This document shows, in pieces, positions 51,439 through 58,735 of a DNA stretch of 64,000 nucleotides; position 1 is the first letter of the stretch, and the number at the start of each line of letters is the position of its first letter. The stretch lies in assembly GCF_006151785.1 (NCBI RefSeq), contig NZ_VDDD01000001.1, forward strand, positions 1-64,000. Direction: 5' to 3'. The position numbers were made by a program, and so were the translations under genes. The notes beneath the pieces are model-generated. The model did no database searches. It worked only from the letters and a program-made list of their open reading frames with translations, and was not told where the DNA came from. The stretch comes from Paracoccus marcusii. GTDB lineage: Bacteria > Pseudomonadota > Alphaproteobacteria > Rhodobacterales > Rhodobacteraceae.

Positions 51439-52239
51439 TCACGCCGCGCGGTCCAGCAGGTCGCGCCGCAACGCGCGCAGATCGGCCGCCATGGTCGCCG
51501 CGGGCTTTGGGCCGAACCATTCCAGCGACGCACCCATCCCCGTCGGCACCACGCGCAGGAACGCCGCATAATCGACGGCACCCGTCAGCAGCGGGCACAT
51601 GCCGTCCCGGCTGCCGCGCGGATCGTGGACGTTGTCCGGGTGAAAGACCGACAGGCGGTCGCGCGCGGTCACGGATTTCAGGTGCAGGTGATCGACATGT
51701 TCGCGCAGCGCCGTGAATGCAGGCACGGGGTCGACCCCCGACTCCCACACATGCAGCACGTCGAAGTTCACGCCGACCGCGGGATGGTCCAGCGTATCCA
51801 GCAGGTCCAAGGTCGCGGGCAGGCTGTCGGCCAGGGTCTGCGGATGCGTCTCGACCGCGATGCGCAGGCCGCGGTCATGGGCCATGTCGGCCGTCGTGCC
51901 CAGGTCGCGCAGGATCGCGCGGCGCTGGTCCGCCCCCGCTTGATCGCGCCCCACGCCTCCCGCGAACAGCCGCAGCCGTGGCGCGCCCCAGGTCCGGGTC
52001 AGGTCCAGCAGGTCGGCCGCGTCGGCGCGGCTGAAACAGGCAGTGCCCAGGGGCAGATAGCCCGCCAGCATCGGCACCGGGGGACGCTGCGGCAGGTCAC
52101 GCCATTCGACGGCCAACGTGCGGGCATGCGGGGCCCAGATCTCCAGCCCGTCGAACCCCTCGCGGCCGACATAGCGGGCCAAGTCGCGGGCGGTCACGTC
52201 CAAGTGGCGGAAGGCCACGGAACAGGCATTGATCCTCAT
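51439..52239 (-). CDS. asbF: AsbF-like 3-dehydroshikimate dehydratase
   Basis: A 266-residue TIM-barrel of the sugar-isomerase type. In petrobactin operons the matching enzyme (AsbF) turns 3-dehydroshikimate into 3,4-dihydroxybenzoate, the iron-chelating arm. Visible metal-site candidates are IAVETHPQTLADS (near residue 130), VNFDVLHVWES, HLHLKSV and the terminal SLEWFG. As a lone gene it would only be called an isomerase/epimerase-like barrel. Its start overlapping the end of the AsbD-AsbE-like gene (ATGA) and the full set of partners make AsbF the best call. It is the last gene of the operon. Confidence 0.82.
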   Translation of the reverse strand: MRINACSVAFRHLDVTARDLARYVGREGFDGLEIWAPHARTLAVEWRDLPQRPPVPMLAGYLPLGTACFSRADAADLLDLTRTWGAPRLRLFAGGVGRDQAGADQRRAILRDLGTTADMAHDRGLRIAVETHPQTLADSLPATLDLLDTLDHPAVGVNFDVLHVWESGVDPVPAFTALREHVDHLHLKSVTARDRLSVFHPDNVHDPRGSRDGMCPLLTGAVDYAAFLRVVPTGMGASLEWFGPKPAATMAADLRALRRDLLDRAA

Positions 52240-53468
52240 GCGCGCGCCCCCTGCCAGCGGTCGAACCACTGGCCCACGGTGGCCTTGATGCCCCGTTCCA
52301 GCATGGTCAGCCGGTCCAGATCGGCCAGCACCTGCAGCAGATCGTCGCCGTCGCCGCCGCGGGCAAAGGCCACCGCGCGCAGATGGGCCGCGTTCAGCCC
52401 GCCATGCAGCGCCGCGATCCGGTTGCAGCATTCCTCGAACGCGTCGTGATCGGCGCCCTCGATGTCGCCGAAGATCGCCAGCGCGTGCTCATAGGCGTAT
52501 TTGCGGATTGCAATGACTGGCAGTTCGCGCAGCGCGGGTTCCAGATCGGCGCGCGGCAGGTCGGCGACATGGGCCTGCACGATGCGGCGGATCGCGTCGA
52601 TCAGCGGCACGGCCTGCGCGTCGAAGGTCGCGTGGTGCATCGCGGCGATGGTGGCGTCGTCCGCGGGATGCGCGTCCGCATTGTCGAAGGCAAAGCCACC
52701 GGCCACGGTCGGCGCCAGGAATGCCGCCCGCAGGTCGCGGGCGGGCAGCGGCCCCTCCCACCGGAAATCCGGGTCGCGCATCAGCCAGGTGTCGGGGTCC
52801 GCCGTGGGCTCCAGCAGAGCATAGTGGGGAAAGCTGGCCTGGGCGAACTTGTTGTCGCGCTGCGGCAGCAGCGCCATGTCGACCATCGGCATGACGTAGC
52901 GGCCGGGCCGCCAATCGGCCAGCAGCGCGTGCAGGTGGTCCAGGTTCCGCGCGCCCGGCGCGGCATCCTCATGCCAACGCGTCACCTGCAGGCCGAACAG
53001 GCGACCAGCCCAATGCAGATAGAAGCCGTGATCGATCCCCGGCGCGTGATAGGACAGGCGCATCCTGTCGTCGACGATCACCTGCCCGTCCCACAGGCCC
53101 AGATACAGCGGGCGGTGGTCGATCCCGCCGCGGTCCTTCAGCGCCTGGCACAGGCAGCTGACGACGCAATGGACCTTGATGTCGACAGGTTCATCGGGCG
53201 CGGGGGTCACGCCCGCCAGCGCCATCGAAAGCGCCTGCACGGTCATTCCGGGGGCGCGGTCGAACGTATCCTCGGCCATGGTGATGCCCGCCTCGTCCAG
53301 GTGCAGCATCAGCGTCATCAGGGCGACCGAATCCAGGCCCAGGTCATGGCCAACCCGCGCGTCGGGACCAAAGGCCGCCATGCGCGGGCAAGCCATAGGA
53401 CCGGCCAGGATCGCGCGGATGCGGTCCTGCATGTCCTGTGGGGCGGGGATGGGGCGGGGGTCGGTCAT
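52236..53468 (-). CDS. AsbD-AsbE-like fusion: aryl carrier protein plus petrobactin condensing protein
   Basis: A 410-residue chain with two parts. Residues 1 to about 88 are an acyl carrier domain: HDLGLDSVALMTLMLHLDE places the phosphopantetheine Ser at residue 47. Residues about 95-410 match the AsbE type (VHCVVSCLCQALKDRGG, GFYLHWAGRLFGLQV, HHATFDAQAVPLIDAIRR), the protein that moves 3,4-dihydroxybenzoate from the carrier to spermidine. In Bacillus anthracis these are separate genes, asbD and asbE. The start overlaps the stop of the AsbB-AsbC gene (ATGA), and the stop overlaps asbF. A phosphopantetheinyl transferase must come from elsewhere. Confidence 0.8.
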   Translation of the reverse strand: MTDPRPIPAPQDMQDRIRAILAGPMACPRMAAFGPDARVGHDLGLDSVALMTLMLHLDEAGITMAEDTFDRAPGMTVQALSMALAGVTPAPDEPVDIKVHCVVSCLCQALKDRGGIDHRPLYLGLWDGQVIVDDRMRLSYHAPGIDHGFYLHWAGRLFGLQVTRWHEDAAPGARNLDHLHALLADWRPGRYVMPMVDMALLPQRDNKFAQASFPHYALLEPTADPDTWLMRDPDFRWEGPLPARDLRAAFLAPTVAGGFAFDNADAHPADDATIAAMHHATFDAQAVPLIDAIRRIVQAHVADLPRADLEPALRELPVIAIRKYAYEHALAIFGDIEGADHDAFEECCNRIAALHGGLNAAHLRAVAFARGGDGDDLLQVLADLDRLTMLERGIKATVGQWFDRWQGARA

Positions 53469-56182
53469 GCGGGGGCCTCCGACAGGGTTTCGGCCAGGGC
53501 GCGGCGGGCGATCTTGCCGTTCGCGCCACGCGGCAGGGCGGGCAGGCGGACCAGACGCACCGGCCGCTGGCGCGGCGACAGCAGGGCCGCCAGATGGGCA
53601 TCCAGCCGCGCCTCGGCGATGTCGCCGGAATAGGCAAGTGCCGGGCGCTGATGCGCGACGGGGTCCGGGACGGCGAATGCCACCGCGTCGGTGATGCCCG
53701 GCAGGCTCAGGGCCGCGGCCTCGATATGGGCGGGATAGACGTTCAGGCCCGCGACATCGATCACCTCGGCCTGGCGCCCGGCAAAGATCAGGTGGCCGCG
53801 GGCGTCGATCACGCCCAGATCGCCGGTCTGCACCGTCGCGCCTGCGGCATGGACGGAGACGGGGCCGGGTGCGTCCCGTCCGGCCTGCAGGCGGACATGC
53901 GGCAGGGGCAGGCCCATATCCTCGGGCCGGTCGGGGTTCTGGGCGATGGCCAGGCATCCCGCCTCGGAACAGCCGTACTGCTGGAACAAGTGGCGCGCCG
54001 CGCAGCGGATCGCGTCAAACCACGGCTGCGGCAGCACCGTCCCCGACGACATCACCGCGTGCAGCCCCTGCGCCCCGGCCAACCGCGCCAGCACATGCAG
54101 CAGCGGCGGTGCGGCATAGATCAGCGGATCGCGGAACTGGGCCAGCTGGCGCAGGATGGCGCGCGGGTTGGCGTGGTCCAGCACCACCGGAGCATGTCCC
54201 CGTGCCTGTCCGACCAGCACCCCGGCGATCAGTCCATAGGAATGGGTGATCGGGGCCGCGATCACCGGCGTCATCCCGGCCGCCTGCGGAAAGGCCTGCA
54301 GATAGGCGTCGATCTCGGTCTGGATGGCGGCCCAGCTGCGGGCGATGATCTTGGGTGCGCCGGTGGTGCCCGAACTGGTCTGGATCAGCACCCCACCCGG
54401 CGCATGCGGCGCGTCCTGTCCCAACCCCTGCAGACCCGTATCGGTCATCATCAGGTCGCAGCCCGCCCGCCTTGCCAGATCGCGCGCCTGATCGGGGGGC
54501 GTTTCCGGGTGGATCGGATGACAGGACGCGCCCGCATCCCGCAGGCGCAGGATCTGTGTCAGGCAGGCCGCGCGGTCAGTCATCAACAGTGCGATGCGCG
54601 TGCGGTCGGGGTCGCGGCCGGCCAGCAGGTCGGGGGCGTCCGGGCCGAACGGATCGAACAGCGTGTCGTTCAGGTGGAACAGGCGGGTCATGGCGGGCTC
54701 CTTCAGCGGGTTCGGCGCAGGGTGGGTTTCGGTGCGGCCCAGCAGCCCCGCGGCCAGGCTCTCCGCCGGAACCGTCGCGGCGTCGGTGCACAGGCTGGGA
54801 GCATGGGGCAGGGCGGCGCGGGCCAGCCGCCAGAAGATCGCTTCGGACAGATGGCCGGTGCGGTGCAGCAGATCCGCCAGATCCGACAGCACGTGGGTAA
54901 CCAGACAGTCGGCCACCAGATCGCGCAGGTCGGTGGCCCGGCCCATGCGGTGATAGGTGCCGTCCGGTGCCCCCGCCATCGCCGGTTCGATGGCCGCAAG
55001 GTCCGGGGCGGGCAGGCTCAGCCGGTCCGGCAGGTACTCCAGGCTTTCGCTGAAATCGCGGGCCACCAGCCCGGTCGGCCAGCCGCCGTCATGGGTCATC
55101 AGCAGGTTCTGGCCATGCGCCTCCAGCGCGATCCCGTGATGGGTCATCAGGCGCCAGACGGGCTGCAGGATCGTCAGCAGCCGCGCGGTCCACGCCTGGG
55201 TGCCATGCGCGGCCAGCCAGGGCGCGATCAGTGCGCGCCCGTCCGGCTGGGTCAGCGACAGGGCCGACAGGGGCATGGCACCTGGGGGCGGGGGGCTGCG
55301 CCGGATCGCAGCCAGCCTGCCGCCCAGCAGCTTGCGTGCGACGATGGCCGCGCCATGTTCCGGGAGGATCGTCAGCCCGGCCAGGTGCCGATCGGACGCC
55401 ACCACGCGTTCCAGCCAGTCCGATATGGCCGGCGCCACCGCCACCGACCACGGCATCAGGTCGCGGACCGAGGAGGTCACCCCCACGCCAAGCGACAGCT
55501 TCAGGTGATCGCCCCCGTCGCAGGCGGCCAATGTCCGCAGCGACGCCGTGGCCTGCATCCGCGGCCCCTCCGCCGGCAGCACCTTCAAGGCCCCGCGCGC
55601 CATCAGCGCCTGCACCGCCGGGTCACGTTGCAGGCGCCGCCACTGCCACGGGTGGACCGGGATGGCCCCCGGCGGCGCCCAGCCCTGCGCGGGGTCCGTT
55701 CCTGCACGCGTCACGATTGCGGGGTCGACCGACAGCCAGACCGGCACGATGGTCCTGCCGCCTTCGGGGCCGAAGGCGGCATTGTCAGTGTCCGAAAACC
55801 CGGCGCGGGACTTGAAGCCGGGATGATACGGATGCCCCTCGATCAGGCTCGCCTCCAGCGCCGGGCCGGTCAGCGACAGGCGGTTGTCGCGAACCGGCCC
55901 CGCCGCGCGCAGGAAATGCGCGCTGCGCCGCATGGCGGTCATCAGCGCCGCGGGATCGTGGCCGGCCCTGGCCAGCGCGCGTTCCAGGTCGTCCGGTTTC
56001 AGCAATCCGCCGGTGGCATCGCGCGGGTCGTCCAACAGCCTGACACGGCCGCTGGCCTGCAGGCGATATGGCGCCTGGATGGCCAGGCCGTCCACCGTCC
56101 AGCCGCCCTGCGCCGGGCGCAGGATGCGTTCGAACGCCAGAGCCTCTATCGTCTGGCGCAGGGCGCGGGTCTCAGGCGACAT
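53465..56182 (-). CDS. AsbB-AsbC-like fusion: NIS siderophore synthetase plus 3,4-DHB adenylating domain
   Basis: A 905-residue chain. Residues 1 to about 485 are a complete IucA/IucC-type NIS synthetase (EGHPYHPGFKSRAGF near 115-129, IPVHPWQWRRL, KLSLGVGVTSSVRDL, LEAHGQNLLM, RDFSESLEYLP), which forms amide bonds on citrate. Residues about 498-905 are a short adenylating domain of AsbC size (SSGTTGAPK near 600, YGCSEAG near 735, TGDLGV, GRQAEVIDVAGLNVYP, GANGKIARR near 890) expected to load 3,4-dihydroxybenzoate on the carrier. No stop separates them. An ATG at the junction (54691) has a strong ribosome site, so a free AsbC-like protein may also be made. The start overlaps the upstream gene by 11 nt; an ATG six codons earlier is possible. 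Confidence 0.83.
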   Translation of the reverse strand: MSPETRALRQTIEALAFERILRPAQGGWTVDGLAIQAPYRLQASGRVRLLDDPRDATGGLLKPDDLERALARAGHDPAALMTAMRRSAHFLRAAGPVRDNRLSLTGPALEASLIEGHPYHPGFKSRAGFSDTDNAAFGPEGGRTIVPVWLSVDPAIVTRAGTDPAQGWAPPGAIPVHPWQWRRLQRDPAVQALMARGALKVLPAEGPRMQATASLRTLAACDGGDHLKLSLGVGVTSSVRDLMPWSVAVAPAISDWLERVVASDRHLAGLTILPEHGAAIVARKLLGGRLAAIRRSPPPPGAMPLSALSLTQPDGRALIAPWLAAHGTQAWTARLLTILQPVWRLMTHHGIALEAHGQNLLMTHDGGWPTGLVARDFSESLEYLPDRLSLPAPDLAAIEPAMAGAPDGTYHRMGRATDLRDLVADCLVTHVLSDLADLLHRTGHLSEAIFWRLARAALPHAPSLCTDAATVPAESLAAGLLGRTETHPAPNPLKEPAMTRLFHLNDTLFDPFGPDAPDLLAGRDPDRTRIALLMTDRAACLTQILRLRDAGASCHPIHPETPPDQARDLARRAGCDLMMTDTGLQGLGQDAPHAPGGVLIQTSSGTTGAPKIIARSWAAIQTEIDAYLQAFPQAAGMTPVIAAPITHSYGLIAGVLVGQARGHAPVVLDHANPRAILRQLAQFRDPLIYAAPPLLHVLARLAGAQGLHAVMSSGTVLPQPWFDAIRCAARHLFQQYGCSEAGCLAIAQNPDRPEDMGLPLPHVRLQAGRDAPGPVSVHAAGATVQTGDLGVIDARGHLIFAGRQAEVIDVAGLNVYPAHIEAAALSLPGITDAVAFAVPDPVAHQRPALAYSGDIAEARLDAHLAALLSPRQRPVRLVRLPALPRGANGKIARRALAETLSEAPA
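54689..54703 (-). promoter_or_regulatory. Internal ribosome site and ATG at the AsbB/AsbC domain junction
   Basis: On the minus strand AAGGAG (54703-54698) stands six bases before an in-frame ATG (54691-54689) that opens MTRLFHLND, where a stand-alone AsbC would begin. Starting here gives 408 residues, about the size of Bacillus AsbC. It is read directly; use by ribosomes is inferred. Confidence 0.55.
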
Positions 56183-57872
56183 CGGACAGCATCCCGGCAT
56201 GGGCCAGCGCGGGCAGGGGGTTCGGCACGCGGATCATCGGTGCGCGTTCCCCGGGGATCAGCAGTTCGTCCACACCGCCCAGCTGGGTCAGCAGATTGCC
56301 CTTGGCGGGCAGATGCGGCTGCGTCAGCCAGCGGCGGGCCAAGGCACCGCCATGACCCGGCAGGCGGGTCAGACCGCCAAGATGGGCTGCCAGCGCGGAT
56401 AGCGCCCGCCGCTCTGGCCAGATTCCGTCCAGCGCCATGCGGTGGACCACGCCAAACACCTGGTTCACGATCAGCGAATAGGTCAGGGCGTCCTCTGCCT
56501 CGGCGCGCGGATAGACCAGGTTGGGAATGGCGCGCAACGCGGCGCAGGCCATGTCGTCGGCCACATAGAAGCCCTGGTTGTCGCGGATGTCGCAGCGGCG
56601 CGGCAGACCTTGGGACAGGTCCAGCAGGGCGTTCTGCTGATGTGCCTCGACCGCGATGCCGGTGGCGTCATACAGGCGTAGCAGGGGGGCGACGGTGCAG
56701 TCCAGATAGGCGTCGAACCATGCCGCCGGGTCGTGTCCCGCCATGACCTGCGTCAGCATCGACGGCCGTCCCGGCAGGGGTTCGGCGACCAGGCCCGCGA
56801 CCTGCATCACCTGCCCCCCGCGTCCCCCGCGCCAAGGGTTGCGGCGCAGGATCACCTCCAGCCCGGATTCGGCGCGACCGGGCAGGGCCAGGGTCAGCCA
56901 ATGCGGGTCATCGATCAACCGCAGCCGCCCGAACCGCCCCTGCAGCGCGCCGATGCGGGCCGACATCGCCGCGCCCGCCAGCAGTTCGTGACGCTTGTTC
57001 ACGCGCTGCGAGTTGGTGATGGTGACCGGCAGCGACACCTTGACCTGCCACGGGCTGTCGCCGCGCCACAACGTCCGCACCGAGGATGTCGCCCACCATG
57101 CCGGTCCCACCGGTCCCAGCTCGCGGATGGCACCCTGCGACAGCAGCGCGGCAACGGCCGGATCGCGGCGGGCGCGGTCCCAGGTCAGCGGATGCGCGGG
57201 CAGCAGGATGCGTCCGGGACCGGGGTCCAGATCCATGCCCGGCAGATCGCGCACACGGTCAGGGTCGGTGCCTGCGATCAGGTCTTTGCGGACCGACAGG
57301 CCGACAAGGTGCAACGCGCCGCACCAGTCCGGGGTCATCGCGCGTTCCTCGGGCAGGGACATGCCGGACAACGCCTTGGGGCAGGGATGCATCCAGTGGC
57401 CAAAGATCACCGCCTGTTCGGCGGTCAACCAGTCGGGTGCGGGGTGCGGCCGCGCCAGGCGCTGTCCGCAGATCGTGGCGATCCGATGACGGCTGGCCTG
57501 CACGCGACGGGCCAAGGCGGCGCCTGCAGGTCCGTGATCGCCTGTCAGTCGGTCCAGGATCAACGACAGCGCCAGGGTCGGGTCGATGGGGCGCGATCCG
57601 TCCGGCCCGTGCCGGATCAGCCCGCGGATGCGCGGCAGGCCCGATGCCATCGGCGCATCGGTCAAGACCTCTAGCCAGCCGCCGGCGACCGGGACCAGAT
57701 CGCACCCGCCGCCCACCTCGCGCCTGTCGCAGATCAGAAGGGCGCGCAGGCTGGCCAGATCGGCGATGCCCTGCGCGTCGGACGTAGGGCAAGGATCGTG
57801 CGGGGTGCCGGCCCCCGGACCCGCTTGTTCAGGTTGACGGACAGCCAACAGGCAAGGGTCGGAAAAGGTCAT
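56172..57872 (-). CDS. asbA: AsbA-position NIS siderophore synthetase (IucA/IucC family)
   Basis: A 566-residue ATP-dependent synthetase that should join citrate to the polyamine, the counterpart of AsbA in petrobactin assembly. Motifs: GHWMHPCPKALSGM near residues 158-171 (a variant of the usual HP-x-HP-x-x-K-x-R loop, with the Arg replaced), LPAHPLTWDRARRDP, TSSVRTLW, VKVSLPVTITNSQRVNKRHE, the ATP-site VEAHQQN and RDNQGFYV, and a FhuF-like tail. It belongs to a different NIS subgroup from the second synthetase. GAGG precedes the ATG. It is the first gene of the operon, behind an AT-rich promoter region. Assignment to AsbA versus AsbB is by gene order. Confidence 0.8.
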   Translation of the reverse strand: MTFSDPCLLAVRQPEQAGPGAGTPHDPCPTSDAQGIADLASLRALLICDRREVGGGCDLVPVAGGWLEVLTDAPMASGLPRIRGLIRHGPDGSRPIDPTLALSLILDRLTGDHGPAGAALARRVQASRHRIATICGQRLARPHPAPDWLTAEQAVIFGHWMHPCPKALSGMSLPEERAMTPDWCGALHLVGLSVRKDLIAGTDPDRVRDLPGMDLDPGPGRILLPAHPLTWDRARRDPAVAALLSQGAIRELGPVGPAWWATSSVRTLWRGDSPWQVKVSLPVTITNSQRVNKRHELLAGAAMSARIGALQGRFGRLRLIDDPHWLTLALPGRAESGLEVILRRNPWRGGRGGQVMQVAGLVAEPLPGRPSMLTQVMAGHDPAAWFDAYLDCTVAPLLRLYDATGIAVEAHQQNALLDLSQGLPRRCDIRDNQGFYVADDMACAALRAIPNLVYPRAEAEDALTYSLIVNQVFGVVHRMALDGIWPERRALSALAAHLGGLTRLPGHGGALARRWLTQPHLPAKGNLLTQLGGVDELLIPGERAPMIRVPNPLPALAHAGMLSDVA

Positions 57873-57935
57873 CTGCGCCTCGGAGTGCGGCCATGGGCCG
57901 TGGGATCACGAGGCTGGCAGATGCTGGCAAGGCGT

Positions 57936-57972
57936 GGGTTATTATTGTTTATTATTTATGTCAAGTATATCC
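57936..57972 (-). promoter_or_regulatory. AT-rich promoter/operator of the siderophore operon
   Basis: This is the most AT-rich stretch noticed in the window. A TTGACA (-35 type, minus strand 57964-57959) is followed by the tandem repeat TTATTATT-GT-TTATTATT (plus strand 57939-57956, 10-nt period) where a -10 and a repressor site would lie. A canonical -10 at 17-nt spacing is not evident. Iron control is expected for the genes, but I find no TGA-N9-TCA RirA box and no full Fur palindrome. Confidence 0.5.
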
Positions 57973-58000
57973 CATGAACGTGTAGGTACCGCCGCATCCG

Positions 58001-58339
58001 CTACCACAGGTCGACTGTCGGGGTACTGTCGGCCGCCGGCGCCATCCCGCCAAGGCGAACGGCCTGCGCCCGCAGATCCAGGCCAGCCGCGGCTTGGCCT
58101 GGGTTGCAGGGCTGCCCCGGCGGGGTCTGCTGCGCCAGCACGCCCAGAAACCGCGACAGCCCCTCGACCTCCTGACGCAGCAGGTCGGCGGCCTGCAGCG
58201 ACTGGGCCGCCGCATCGGTCACCTGCAGCATCGCGCCCAAGGCGGCATCGATCCGCCCCAGGCCTTGGGCGATGCGATGCGCCTCGGCGGCGGCGCGATG
58301 CAGGGTCGCGTTCAGGCAAGGATCGGGCGTCGCCGTCAT
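58001..58339 (-). CDS. Coiled-coil orphan at the end of the chemotaxis operon
   Basis: A 112-residue protein with no family I recognise. Residues about 10-75 form a continuous amphipathic helix (AEAHRIAQGLGRIDAALG, ADLLRQEVEGLSRFLGVLAQ), likely a coiled coil or four-helix bundle. The C-terminal third is Pro/Gly/Ala-rich and unstructured. Its ATG overlaps the cheY stop (ATGA), so it is translated with cheY. A CheZ-like or CheY-binding role is only a guess from place and helicity. The siderophore operon starts 128 nt further on. Confidence 0.65.
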   Translation of the reverse strand: MTATPDPCLNATLHRAAAEAHRIAQGLGRIDAALGAMLQVTDAAAQSLQAADLLRQEVEGLSRFLGVLAQQTPPGQPCNPGQAAAGLDLRAQAVRLGGMAPAADSTPTVDLW

Positions 58340-58725
58340 TGCAGCTTGCCCGTCACCGATTCGATGCAGCGCAGCAACGCCTCCTTGGTGAAGGGCTTGG
58401 CGATGAAGTTGTTCATGCCGGCGCGCTGGCCCCGCTCGATCATCTCGCGCGTGGCGGTGCCGGTGATCAGGATGAAACCGATGCGCTGGGTGCTGGGATT
58501 CTGACGCAGCGCCTCCAGCAGGCCAAGGCCGTCCATTCCGGGCATGTTGTAATCCGAAATGACCAGATGAACCGGAGCCGCGGCCAGCCTGCGGAACGCC
58601 GTCTCTCCGTTCGCCTCGTACTGGACGTTGACCAGGCCGGCCCAGTCCAGCGCCTGTTCGATCAGCGATCGGCTGATGGTCATGTCGTCCACCACCATCA
58701 CATGAAGGTTCGATTTCAGTGCCAT
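58336..58725 (-). CDS. cheY: CheY-type response regulator (first of two)
   Basis: A 129-residue single-domain receiver. VVDDMTISRSLIEQAL gives the acidic pair Asp13/Asp14, SDYNMPGMDGLGLL the phosphoacceptor Asp58, LITGTATREM the switch Thr, and AKPFTKEALL the Lys. It would carry the CheA signal to the flagellar motor. It lies 10 nt after cheR and overlaps the orphan gene. Which of the two CheY proteins binds the motor cannot be told. Confidence 0.92.
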   Translation of the reverse strand: MALKSNLHVMVVDDMTISRSLIEQALDWAGLVNVQYEANGETAFRRLAAAPVHLVISDYNMPGMDGLGLLEALRQNPSTQRIGFILITGTATREMIERGQRAGMNNFIAKPFTKEALLRCIESVTGKLQ

Positions 58726-58735
58726 GTTGTCCCTT

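Noticed and set aside
53438-56746. An 1102-codon open frame antisense to the siderophore genes
   Set aside because: It shows shadow-frame composition with no start context or motif, while the minus-strand genes carry complete catalytic motifs and coupled ends.
51439-57872. Aerobactin, vibrioferrin or achromobactin operon
   Set aside because: There is no lysine/ornithine monooxygenase, acetyltransferase or PLP decarboxylase. The carrier, adenylating, AsbE-like and AsbF-like parts point to the petrobactin type.
51439-57872. Parabactin-type catecholate pathway known from P. denitrificans
   Set aside because: No isochorismate-derived 2,3-dihydroxybenzoate genes and no condensation domains of a nonribosomal peptide synthetase are present.
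57936-57980. RirA (TGA-N9-TCA) or Fur palindrome before the siderophore operon
   Set aside because: I looked on both strands of the AT-rich stretch and found no full match to either consensus.
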